Positions 1 to 8,041 of a stretch of 64,000 nucleotides of DNA are shown piece by piece; the stretch's first letter is position 1; every line of letters starts with the position of its first letter. This stretch comes from GCA-002708145 sp045562755. Its GTDB lineage: Bacteria; Chloroflexota; Dehalococcoidia; Lucifugimonadales; Lucifugimonadaceae. The translations under genes were made by a program, and so were the position numbers. Below the pieces are notes generated by a model, which saw only the letters and a list, made by a program, of their open reading frames with translations, made no database searches and was not told where the DNA came from. The DNA lies in contig JBJKVF010000005.1 of NCBI GenBank assembly GCA_045562755.1, positions 111,498 to 175,497 on the forward strand, written 5' to 3'.

Positions 1-435
1 TTAACACTTGATGAAGATACTGCCCTTGATGAGTATGGTCTGCAGTTAAATGGGTTTACTAAATCAAAGCCAGATAATGATCAAGGTCTAATTAACTTTG
101 GCTACAACGGTTCCAATGTAATAATGTATTGGCAACCTGATGTAGGAGATAATCAAACTGCTGTAGATTCTGCAATTTCATTACTTCAAATAAGTCAAAA
201 AAGCCAAACTTTCACTCCAGTAAGCACTGGTGACATATCTGTTGATAGTTCACCGGGGAAATTTGCAGGGTTTGTTTCAGCAAATTCCGATGGCAAAGCT
301 GCTGGTGGTGGATTAGTTGGAGCTTGGACATGCTCTTCATCTAATAGTACGTATTCATTGTCAGTAAGTGGTGATGATTCAACAGTTCTACAATTGAGGT
401 TTGATAGGGTTGTTGATGGGTTTAAATGTAAATAA
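1..435 (+). CDS. Unidentified protein, C-terminal part (5' end outside window)
   Basis: The frame is open from the first base and stops at 433-435, so only about 144 C-terminal residues are visible. An internal ATG at 124 is unlikely to be the start because the coding frame continues upstream to the window edge. The visible part is rich in Ser, Gly, Asp and Asn and holds just two Cys, in WTCSS and at the very end (FKCK), which could form a disulfide in an exported protein. A Gly/Ala-rich stretch (KAAGGGLVGAW) lies near the middle. The next gene starts 36 bp downstream with no obvious terminator between, so the two may be co-transcribed. I do not recognise a family; export is an inference from composition and the neighbour. 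Confidence 0.6.
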   Translation, partial: LTLDEDTALDEYGLQLNGFTKSKPDNDQGLINFGYNGSNVIMYWQPDVGDNQTAVDSAISLLQISQKSQTFTPVSTGDISVDSSPGKFAGFVSANSDGKAAGGGLVGAWTCSSSNSTYSLSVSGDDSTVLQLRFDRVVDGFKCK

Positions 436-471
436 AAAAAATTAATTTTTAAGGAATTAAAGGTAAAAAAT

Positions 472-3400
472 ATGCAAAAAATATTATCTCTACTAATAGT
501 TTTCTCGTTGATTAGTTCAAACATTGCTCTAATCAGTCCGGCATTTGCACAGATGCCAGGACCAGGACCATCAATGGGACCAGGGCCAGGAATGGATTCA
601 AGTCCAGCTCCATCTTATGACTCAAGCCCAGCTCCATCTTTTGACTCAAGTCCAGCTCCATCTTATGACTCAAGCCCAGCTCCATCTTTTGACTCAAGTC
701 CAGCTCCATCTTATGACTCAAGCCCAGCTCCATCTTATGACTCAAGCCCAGCTGCAAATCCAGGATCAGGAGACCCAGGAATGAATCCAGGATCAGGAGA
801 TCCAGGAATGATGAATCCAGGATCAGGAGATCCAGGAATGATGAACCCAGGATCAGGAGATCCAGGAATGATGAACCCAGGATCAGGAGATCCAATGAAT
901 CCTGGTACAGGTGATTCAGCATACGGTGACCCAATGAATCCAGGATCAGGAGATCCAGGAATGATGAATCCAGGATCAGGAGATCCAATGAATCCTGGTA
1001 CAGGTGATTCAGCATACGGAGATCCAATGAATCCAGGATCAGGAAATCCAGGTTCACCTCCGATAGGTGGATATTATGACGCAGGTGATGTAGCCAATTT
1101 TGGTGCTGATGACTTTGCAGGATTTGGTGCTGACGATATGGCTAGATTTGATTCTTCTAGTATAGGTAGTTTTGATACTGGTGCCTTAGGTGGTTTTGGT
1201 GCTGACCAAGTTCAGCATTTTGATCCTAATGCAATGGGAGCGTTTGACGCTACCCAATTTGAAGCTTTTGATTCTTCTGCATTTGGAGGATTTGGAGCTG
1301 ATCATGTTAAAAACTTTGATCCTAATGCAATGTCAAGTTTTGATGCTGCTGACCTAAATGCATTCGATGACAGTGCATTGACTGGCTTTGGAGGAGATCA
1401 GTTAGCCGCATTTGACCCAACAGCTATGACAGCTTTTGATGCTGATGAGGTAGCTTTCTTTGATCCTAATGCTATGGATGGATTTGGCGCAGATCACTTT
1501 GCAAATTTTGATGCGGGTGCATTTGGTGGTTTTGGAAAAGACCATGTACAGAATTTCGATCCAACAGCTATGACAGCGTTTGACGCTACAAAACTGGGTG
1601 CGTTTGACGATTCTGCTCTTGGTGGATTTAATCAAGATCATTTCAAGAATTTTGACCCAACAGCTATGACAGCTTTTGATGCTGATAAGGTTGCAAACTT
1701 TGATCCTAATGCTATGGATGGATTTGGCGCAGATCACTTTGCAAACTTTGATGCAGGTGCATTTGGTGGTTTTGGAATGGATCACGTTTCTAACTTTGAC
1801 CCAACAGCTATGACAGCTTTTGATGCTACAAAACTGGATGCGTTTGACGATTCTGCTCTTGGTGGATTTAATCAAGATCATTTCAAGAATTTTGACCCAA
1901 CAGCTATGACAGCGTTTGATGCTTCAGAAGTAGCGTTCTTTGACCCAATGGCTATGGCAGGATTCGGCGCAGATCACTTTATGAATTTTGATGATTCAGC
2001 ATTTGGTGGTTTTGGAATGGACCAAGTTTCTAACTTTGACCCAATGGCTATGACAGCGTTTGATGCTGGAAAGCTTGATGCGTTTGAGCCTACAGCTCTA
2101 GGTGGTTTTGGAATGGATCACTTTGCTGCATTTGACCCAATGGCTATGACAGCGTTTGATGCTTCAGAAGTAGAGTTTTTTGATCCAATGGCTATGAATG
2201 GATTCGGCGCAGACCACTTTATGAATTTTGATCCAATGGCTATGGCAGGATTTGAACCTGATCATTTGTTACACATGGATCCAATGGCTATGGCTGGTAT
2301 GTCTATGGATCATATGATGGCTTTTGAACCTACTGATCTTACTGGATTCAGACCTAGTCATATGGAGGCATTTGATCCTTCATTAATGACAGCGTTTGAT
2401 GCTACAGAAGTTGAGTTCTTTGATCCTTATGCAATGGCAGGATTTGGCCCTGATCACATGGCTGCATTCGACCCAATGGCTATGGCTGGTTTTGAACCAA
2501 GTCACGTTATGAACTTTGACCCAATGGCTATGGCAGGATTTACACCTGAACATATGGATGCATTTGATCCAATGGCTCTTTCTGGATTTATGCCGGAGCA
2601 CATGGCTGCATTTGATCCTTCATTAATGACAGCGTTTGATTCTACAGAAGTAGAGTTCTTTGATCCATTTGCTATGGCGGGATTTGGTCCTGACCACATG
2701 GCTGCATTTGACCCAATGGCTATGGCAGGATTTATGCCAGATCAAGTTGCAAACTTTGACCCAATGGCTATGGCAGGATTTACACCTGATCACATGGCTG
2801 CATTTGATCCAATGGCTATGGCGGGATTTGGTCCTGACCACATGGCTGCATTTGATCCGTCATTAATGACAGCATTTGATGCTGATAAGGTTGCAAACTT
2901 TGATCCGTTTGCAATGAGTGGATTTGGTCCTGAGCAAATGGCAGCGTTTGATCCAATGGCTATGGCAGGATTTGGTCCTGAGCATATAGCAAACTTTGAT
3001 CCGACAGTTGTTGAAAGTTTTGATATAGAAAAAATGGCCGCATTTGATCCAATGGCTATGGCAGGATTTGGTCCAGAACATTTAGAAGCTTTTGATCCAT
3101 CTCTTTTCACAGCATTTGATGCTGATAAAGTTGCAAACTTTGACCCATTTGCTTTGACTGCTCTTACTCCAGAACATATAGCAAACTTTGACCCATCTGC
3201 GATGGCAGGTTTCTTGCCAGAGCAGGTAGTAGAACTACCTCTTGATGCAATAGCAGGATTTGCTCCTGAGCAGATGACTGCACTTGCTCCTGAAGCTAAA
3301 CTTGGAATTGGTGATGTTGTACCAGAATTTGATGACTTCCCAATTGATGTGAGACTTGAGATTGTTCCAGAAGAAGCTCTACTTCTTGGTGGAGTTGGTT

Positions 3401-4161
3401 CATTTGATGATCTAATTACAGCTATAGATGCTCCTCAATTAACGCCAACAGAACTTCTTGATCTAGGTTTCCCTGTTCTTGAAATAACAGAGGGACCTGA
3501 CGATGATGTAGTAATAGTATCATCACCTGATGATATTGAGACTATTGATCCCGCTGCTGCAGATAATGCACTTTCAGTAATGGCTAATTTGTTTGATACT
3601 ACTGCTTCAGTCGAAGCAGCAACTGAAGCAAAAGCTGTGAAAAAAGAGCTAAAAGCTGCAGTAAAGAAGAGTGCGAAAGAAGCTGATAAAGCAGCAGCAG
3701 CGAAAGTTGATGCCGAAGAGTTAGCAAATAAAGCACGAGCTGAGGCAGATGAATTAGCGGCTAAAGAAGCAGCACTTCAAGCTGAATATCTTGCAGCTGA
3801 TGCTAAAGAGCAGCAGGTTATTAGTGAAAAACTAGAATTAGCTAAAAAGGCTAGTGAAAAAGCAGCCACTATAGCTACTGATGCTGGCCAAGCTGTAGCA
3901 GAAGCTGAATCAGCTCTATTAGATGCCGAAGCAGCAAAAGCAGAAGCAGAAGCAGCAAAAGAATCTAGAGATGCTGAAAAAGCTAAAGCAGCAGCTGTAA
4001 AAGCCGAATTGGCAGCAGCAGCAGCAGCTGAAGCAAAAGCAGAAGCAGAAGCTGATGCAGCAGCAGCAGCAAAAGCAGAAGCAGATGCTTCTAAAGAAAA
4101 GAAAGCAGAAGAAGAGTCAGCAGAAGCTGAACCAGATTCTGCAGCTGCACAATCAAGCTAA
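472..4161 (+). CDS. Giant secreted octapeptide-repeat protein with coiled-coil tail
   Basis: 1229 residues. Residues 1-26 are a classical signal peptide (Lys, hydrophobic core, SPAFA|Q). Residues about 28-200 are Pro/Ser/Gly low-complexity repeats: eight-residue DSSPAPSY/DSSPAPSF units, then NPGSGDPGM-type units. Residues about 202-940 are roughly ninety 8-residue units with Phe at position 1 and Met/Val/Leu at position 6, usually alternating as FDPMAMAG and FGPDHMAA, so the higher-order period is 16. Toward the end Phe gives way to Leu (LTPEHIAN). Residues about 940-1045 are an acidic non-repeat segment and 1046-1229 an Ala/Glu/Lys coiled coil. No membrane anchor or sorting motif is seen at the C-terminus. 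The pattern recalls the LTTAQIAA-type octads of some bacterial surface proteins (from memory, not searched). A ribosome site (AAAGG) precedes the ATG. Codon use is richer in G+C than in the glycan genes, which fits high expression. Role unknown; a surface fibre, matrix or adhesin is an inference. Confidence 0.85.
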   Translation: MQKILSLLIVFSLISSNIALISPAFAQMPGPGPSMGPGPGMDSSPAPSYDSSPAPSFDSSPAPSYDSSPAPSFDSSPAPSYDSSPAPSYDSSPAANPGSGDPGMNPGSGDPGMMNPGSGDPGMMNPGSGDPGMMNPGSGDPMNPGTGDSAYGDPMNPGSGDPGMMNPGSGDPMNPGTGDSAYGDPMNPGSGNPGSPPIGGYYDAGDVANFGADDFAGFGADDMARFDSSSIGSFDTGALGGFGADQVQHFDPNAMGAFDATQFEAFDSSAFGGFGADHVKNFDPNAMSSFDAADLNAFDDSALTGFGGDQLAAFDPTAMTAFDADEVAFFDPNAMDGFGADHFANFDAGAFGGFGKDHVQNFDPTAMTAFDATKLGAFDDSALGGFNQDHFKNFDPTAMTAFDADKVANFDPNAMDGFGADHFANFDAGAFGGFGMDHVSNFDPTAMTAFDATKLDAFDDSALGGFNQDHFKNFDPTAMTAFDASEVAFFDPMAMAGFGADHFMNFDDSAFGGFGMDQVSNFDPMAMTAFDAGKLDAFEPTALGGFGMDHFAAFDPMAMTAFDASEVEFFDPMAMNGFGADHFMNFDPMAMAGFEPDHLLHMDPMAMAGMSMDHMMAFEPTDLTGFRPSHMEAFDPSLMTAFDATEVEFFDPYAMAGFGPDHMAAFDPMAMAGFEPSHVMNFDPMAMAGFTPEHMDAFDPMALSGFMPEHMAAFDPSLMTAFDSTEVEFFDPFAMAGFGPDHMAAFDPMAMAGFMPDQVANFDPMAMAGFTPDHMAAFDPMAMAGFGPDHMAAFDPSLMTAFDADKVANFDPFAMSGFGPEQMAAFDPMAMAGFGPEHIANFDPTVVESFDIEKMAAFDPMAMAGFGPEHLEAFDPSLFTAFDADKVANFDPFALTALTPEHIANFDPSAMAGFLPEQVVELPLDAIAGFAPEQMTALAPEAKLGIGDVVPEFDDFPIDVRLEIVPEEALLLGGVGSFDDLITAIDAPQLTPTELLDLGFPVLEITEGPDDDVVIVSSPDDIETIDPAAADNALSVMANLFDTTASVEAATEAKAVKKELKAAVKKSAKEADKAAAAKVDAEELANKARAEADELAAKEAALQAEYLAADAKEQQVISEKLELAKKASEKAATIATDAGQAVAEAESALLDAEAAKAEAEAAKESRDAEKAKAAAVKAELAAAAAAEAKAEAEADAAAAAKAEADASKEKKAEEESAEAEPDSAAAQSS
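595..1056 (+). repeat. Coding tandem repeats: Pro/Ser octads then NPGSGDP units
   Basis: Within the large secreted protein, 595-756 holds near-identical 24-bp units encoding DSSPAPSY or DSSPAPSF, and 757-1056 holds 24- to 30-bp units encoding NPGSGDPGM(M) and NPGTGDSAYGDPM. The DNA copies are almost identical, pointing to recent duplication or slippage and making this stretch a likely place for length variation between strains. Confidence 0.8.
1078..3300 (+). repeat. Coding tandem repeat of 24/48-bp units (Phe octads)
   Basis: About ninety consecutive 24-bp units, best seen as 48-bp pairs, encode Phe-x-x-x-x-Met/Val-x-Ala/Gly octads. Units between about 2,200 and 3,100 are close to identical at DNA level (FDPMAMAG with FGPDHMAA), while the 5' units (FGADDFAG, FDSSSIGS) and 3' units (LPLDAIAG, FAPEQMTA) have diverged. 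This pattern of a uniform core with divergent ends is typical of arrays that grow by internal duplication. The repeats lie in frame throughout. Confidence 0.85.
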
Positions 4162-4173
4162 ACTGAAATATAT

Positions 4174-4217
4174 GAATAATCGCTATAATTTTATAATTAC
4201 ATAGCGATTATTCTTTT
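4174..4217 (+). terminator. Rho-independent terminator after repeat protein gene
   Basis: A perfect 13-bp inverted repeat (GAATAATCGCTAT at 4174-4186 and its complement at 4201-4213) encloses a 14-nt loop and is followed by TTTT at 4214-4217. It starts 12 bp after the stop codon of the repeat protein, so transcription of that gene should end here, separating it from the lipoprotein gene downstream. Confidence 0.8.
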
Positions 4218-4235
4218 AAAAATGGAATTTAGGAA

Positions 4236-4502
4236 ATGAAAAAACAATTTGTCATAATATTTTTTATAATAGGATTATTCTCAATGTCCTGTAGTTTTTC
4301 AGAACAAAGATGGGATTTAGAGGTGACAGGAAAAGTTCCGTCCACTGCAGAAGAGTGTTTAGTCCTAGGCTTTAATGAAACTTGTGGTAAAGTGTGGTGG
4401 TTAGATACGGCTCAGGAAAAACACTATAAAACATGGTCTTTGACTTCAGCATGTTACAAAGATGCTCGTATAGGGTATGATTTACCAGACGATTGTAGAT
4501 AA
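4236..4502 (+). CDS. Small Cys-containing lipoprotein, unknown
   Basis: 88 residues. The N-terminus (MKKQF, a hydrophobic run, then SMSC with Cys19) reads as a lipoprotein signal peptide. The mature part of about 70 residues has four more Cys (in EECL, ETCG, SACY and DDCR), enough for two disulfides, and two adjacent Trp. It begins 18 bp after the hairpin terminator of the preceding gene and ends 17 bp before the SDR gene, so it may be the first gene of a short operon with the SDR and MMPL transporter. No family is recognised. A small envelope protein held by disulfides is an inference. Confidence 0.65.
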   Translation: MKKQFVIIFFIIGLFSMSCSFSEQRWDLEVTGKVPSTAEECLVLGFNETCGKVWWLDTAQEKHYKTWSLTSACYKDARIGYDLPDDCR

Positions 4503-4519
4503 TCTAAAGGAAAAATATA

Positions 4520-5335
4520 ATGACTCATAAATTATTTGATCTTTCTAAAAGGGTTGCTATAGTTTCTGGAGCTGCACAGGGAATGGGAAAAGAAATCTCT
4601 ATAGGCTTTGCCGAAGTCGGGGCAAATTTGATTCTTGTAGATATCAATAAACAAGGCGTAGAAGAAACAGCTAATCATATTTCAAAACTTGGCGTAAAGT
4701 GTATAGCAGTAGAGTGTGATGTATCTGATAAAGATCAAGTAAAAAATCTTTACAAGATTTCTGATAAAAAATTTAGCAAATTAGATGTTGTAGTTAATGT
4801 TGCTGGACCTGGTGGTCCCACAGCTCCTCCTGCTGACTTAGATGTAGAAAAATTAGAAAAAGTAATTGATGCTTTGATTATCGGTAGATTTGTTTCATGT
4901 CAAGAAGCAGGTAAACGTATGATAAAAAATGGAAAAGGTTCAATAATTAATTTTGGATCAATAGGTGGTTGGAGCTCACTAGGAAGAGGTCATACAGCAT
5001 ATGGTATGTCAATGGGAGCAACAATTCAAATGACTAGAGAACTTTCAACTGAATGGGCTTCGAGTGGAGTAAGAGTTAATGCAATTTTACCTGCTCAAGT
5101 TTGGAATCCTGGCCTAAGAGAAAGAATTCAGAAAGTACCTGAATTAGAGGAGACATTCATAGGAGGAATCCCTATGGGTAGACTTGGTGAACCAAATGAA
5201 ATAAAGGGGCCTGCTATATTTTTAGCGTCAGATGCGTCTAGTTTTGTCACTGGAGCTATTTTACCGATGGACGGGGGTAATTTAGCATTGAATGCTGGTG
5301 GAACATATCCAGGTAGTCCCAGAGTATATGCATAA
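4520..5335 (+). CDS. SDR-family oxidoreductase with Met in place of catalytic Lys
   Basis: 271 residues, classical short-chain dehydrogenase length. The Rossmann cofactor motif is SGAAQGMG (residues about 17-24), followed by ILVDIN whose Asp suggests NAD(H) preference. The NxAG motif is present as NVAG, the catalytic Ser lies in INFGSIGG, and Tyr in TAYGMSMG. In this last motif the usual YxxxK reads YGMSM: the Lys that lowers the Tyr pKa is Met (codon ATG at the expected place). The C-terminus has the usual ASDASSFVTGAILPMDGG. The ribosome site is AAAGGAAA ahead of ATG. Family membership is certain, substrate unknown. The altered motif means either a different catalytic use of the fold or weak or no dehydrogenase activity. 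Confidence 0.85.
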   Translation: MTHKLFDLSKRVAIVSGAAQGMGKEISIGFAEVGANLILVDINKQGVEETANHISKLGVKCIAVECDVSDKDQVKNLYKISDKKFSKLDVVVNVAGPGGPTAPPADLDVEKLEKVIDALIIGRFVSCQEAGKRMIKNGKGSIINFGSIGGWSSLGRGHTAYGMSMGATIQMTRELSTEWASSGVRVNAILPAQVWNPGLRERIQKVPELEETFIGGIPMGRLGEPNEIKGPAIFLASDASSFVTGAILPMDGGNLALNAGGTYPGSPRVYA

Positions 5336-5377
5336 ATAAACATTATGAAAAAATATAATTAATAAATAAGGGGAAAA

Positions 5378-7636
5378 ATGACAAAAATATTTACATTAAG
5401 TGTCAAAAATTGGAAAAGTGCTACATTTTTTATAATTGCTTGGTTTGTATTAATGAATTTGTTATTCATGATTTCGCCTCAATTAAGCGAGGTCACAACT
5501 AATAACCAAGATGATTTTCTTCCTTCTGATTCTGAATCAGTATCAGCAATGAAAGTAAGATTCGAAAAATTTCCTTCAACAGATGGAGTGCCTGCGATAA
5601 TAGCACTTAGATCCTACATAAATCCTTCTACTAATCAAGCTGATGTAGAAAGAACCAACTTGGGTATATTGAATTTTGTTGACTTATTAAGATCAGATAT
5701 AGCTCCACAATCTATTTCATCGGTAATTTCTCCAATTGAGGATCCATCTTTATCTTCTGACAAAATTTCAATGATTATTGTTAATATTTCTGGATCTCCA
5801 CAAGATGAAAATTTCGGATCAACTGTTGACTGGATAACTAATGAGACAAAAAATCTTGAAAACTTTGATGGTATCTCATATTTTTCTGAAATAGCTATTA
5901 CCGGGCCAGCAGGAATATTCAATGATGCAGTTAAGGTTTTTCAGTCTATTGATCAACAACTTTTATTATTAAGTATAACTTTTGTGGTATTTATTTTATT
6001 TGTAATCTACAAATCACCTGTTCTGGCAATTATTCCCTTGTTGTTAATTTTTACAGCTTTGGGTATTGCGAATTTTCTAGCAGCATTATTAGCTAAAACA
6101 TTTGAATTACCACTTAATGGTCAAGTAACAGGAATACTTTCAATATTGGTAATTGGTGCAGGAACTAATTATGTTTTGTTCATCGTTTCTAGATATAAAG
6201 AAGAGCTTATTCATAACTCAAATAAATGGGAAGCAATGACAAAAGCTATGTCAAAAGTTGGTCCTTCTATAACCGGCTCAGCAGGAACAACAATAGTAGC
6301 GATGTCAGCATTAACTTTTGCATCATATGGTTCTTTCAGAGCTTTAGGACCAATGCTAGCAATGGGTATGTTTATTGTACTACTTTGCGGAATTTTTATT
6401 ATCCCGTCAGTAATCGTACTATTTGGTAAATCTGCTTTTTGGACTCCATATCCCAAGATAAAAAACGTTTTTATGAAAACAATTTCTAGGAAATCTAATT
6501 TAGGTCAATCTAATACAAAAACTATTGCTATATGGGAAAAAATTGGAGATTATGTAGTTAATAATCCTAAACAAGTATTTTTAGTTACCATGATAGGTAT
6601 TATTATAGCTTCTGTTCCCTCTTTTAGTATGAAGCCTAGTTTTAGTTTTGTTGATGGTTTTCCAGATGACTCTGAATCTAAAATAGGGTACAAAATGATA
6701 AATGAGGGTTTCCCTGGAGGTCAACTATCTCCAACTCAAATATTTATAAAGACACCTACAAATAATATTAATGATGGACTAATGGATATAGAGTATTTGT
6801 CTGCAGCTATAAGCAATTCAGACGAGATTAGTAAAGTATACAGTGCAACAAGACCTTATGGTAATCCATCATATAGTTTAGAGGGTATTCTTGAACAGGG
6901 AGGTGGATCTAGATATATTTCTGATGATAATTCTACAACAAGACTTGAAGCTGTAATAGCTGAAGATTATTTGTCTGTTGATTCATTAAGTTTTATTAAA
7001 GAATTAAGGAAAATAATTAAAAAAACTGCTGAAAATGAATTCTTAACAATTAAAGATTACGAAATTTATGTTGGTGGAGACACAGCAGTAGCATCGGATA
7101 CCAAATCTTCTATTGACGCAGATATACTATGGCTTGCACCAGTTTCTCTAATAGCAATTTTATTGATTCTTATGATTTTACTAAAATCAATAGTTGCCCC
7201 CTTATACTTACTTTTCAGTGTAGTAGTGAGTTTTGCAGCAACATTTGGTTTATCAATATTTGCTTTTCAAGTAATATTTCAACATAGTGGTGTTGCTTAT
7301 GCAACTGGAGTTTGGATGTTTATTTTTCTTGTTGCCTTGGGTGCTGATTATAATATTTTTGTTATGTCAAGAATTAGGGAATCAACAGATCTTGAAGGAG
7401 TGAAGAAGGGCATATCTAAAGCCATATCAAAAACTGGAGGGGTAGTTACCTCGGCTGGTATAATACTTGCTGGAACTTTCGGAATTTTTACAACCTTAGA
7501 ATTAAGAGAGTTATTTCAACTGGGTTTTGCTGTAATGCTAGGAGTTTTAATTGATACATTTATCGTTAGAGCTTTACTTGTTCCTAGTATGGCAACACTT
7601 TTAGGTAATAAAAGTTGGTGGCCAAATAATAGTTAG
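5378..7636 (+). CDS. MMPL/RND-family transporter
   Basis: 752 residues. Layout is that of an MMPL/RND exporter with two similar halves: a first membrane helix at about 13-33, a large external loop to about 195, then a bundle of helices to about 370; a second lone helix near 405, a second loop, and a final bundle from about 585 to 745. Polar membrane-embedded segments expected of proton-driven RND proteins are visible (GAGTNYVLFIVSRYKEE in half one, ALGADYNIFVMSRIRES in half two). These proteins export lipids, siderophores or other hydrophobic compounds from the cytoplasmic membrane. A strong AAGGGG site precedes the ATG. It follows the SDR gene by 42 bp and may share its transcript, so a lipid-type substrate handled by both is possible but unproven. 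Confidence 0.9.
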   Translation: MTKIFTLSVKNWKSATFFIIAWFVLMNLLFMISPQLSEVTTNNQDDFLPSDSESVSAMKVRFEKFPSTDGVPAIIALRSYINPSTNQADVERTNLGILNFVDLLRSDIAPQSISSVISPIEDPSLSSDKISMIIVNISGSPQDENFGSTVDWITNETKNLENFDGISYFSEIAITGPAGIFNDAVKVFQSIDQQLLLLSITFVVFILFVIYKSPVLAIIPLLLIFTALGIANFLAALLAKTFELPLNGQVTGILSILVIGAGTNYVLFIVSRYKEELIHNSNKWEAMTKAMSKVGPSITGSAGTTIVAMSALTFASYGSFRALGPMLAMGMFIVLLCGIFIIPSVIVLFGKSAFWTPYPKIKNVFMKTISRKSNLGQSNTKTIAIWEKIGDYVVNNPKQVFLVTMIGIIIASVPSFSMKPSFSFVDGFPDDSESKIGYKMINEGFPGGQLSPTQIFIKTPTNNINDGLMDIEYLSAAISNSDEISKVYSATRPYGNPSYSLEGILEQGGGSRYISDDNSTTRLEAVIAEDYLSVDSLSFIKELRKIIKKTAENEFLTIKDYEIYVGGDTAVASDTKSSIDADILWLAPVSLIAILLILMILLKSIVAPLYLLFSVVVSFAATFGLSIFAFQVIFQHSGVAYATGVWMFIFLVALGADYNIFVMSRIRESTDLEGVKKGISKAISKTGGVVTSAGIILAGTFGIFTTLELRELFQLGFAVMLGVLIDTFIVRALLVPSMATLLGNKSWWPNNS

Positions 7637-7642
7637 AAATAA

Positions 7643-8041
7643 TTATATTTGTTTCCAAAATTCTTTTCTTTGTTTTACTTTATCTAATATTTTTTCATCC
7701 CATTCTTTAATTTCAAAACCCTGTGGCTGTAGAGGACCTAATCGCCAACCAATTCTGTTTTGGACTTTTCTATTAGAGTAATATGCAATATAAATAATTT
7801 CTAAAAATAAAGAAAATAATTCAGGTTTTTCTGATTCAAAGGATGATATTTTTTCAATCAATTTTGTTTTTTTACTTTTATTAATTATTTCAATAGTATT
7901 CTTGATTACATTACTGTATCGTTCATGCTCACTTGTCATCCTAGTTATTTCATTGAATAAATTCAAATCTCCAGCGCCAGGTAAATTGTCAATAGGAGGT
8001 ATAATAATATTCAATATTTCAATCAATTTACTATCATTCAT
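7643..8041 (-). CDS. Gluconate 2-dehydrogenase subunit 3-like protein
   Basis: 132 residues, mostly helical by composition, with the typical late motif GWRLGPLQPQGF near residues 97-108. It starts within the stop codon of the GMC oxidoreductase (ATGA overlap at 8038-8041), the usual arrangement of small and large subunits in this enzyme type. The known small subunits of gluconate/sorbitol dehydrogenases help fold or export the flavoprotein. Here I see no Tat or Sec signal and no membrane helix, so the pair may act in the cytoplasm or depend on an unseen partner. No cytochrome subunit lies nearby. Family call rests on motif, size and context. Confidence 0.7.
   Translation of the reverse strand: MNDSKLIEILNIIIPPIDNLPGAGDLNLFNEITRMTSEHERYSNVIKNTIEIINKSKKTKLIEKISSFESEKPELFSLFLEIIYIAYYSNRKVQNRIGWRLGPLQPQGFEIKEWDEKILDKVKQRKEFWKQI

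Noticed and set aside
533..3110. Several long open frames on the minus strand and in other plus frames across the repeat gene
   Set aside because: They are by-products of the 24-bp repeats: a frame without stops in one unit is without stops in all. Their products are low-complexity and none starts with a signal or domain.
595..3300. Regular direct repeats that could be taken for a CRISPR array
   Set aside because: Units are contiguous, in frame and coding, without unique spacers, and no cas gene is nearby.
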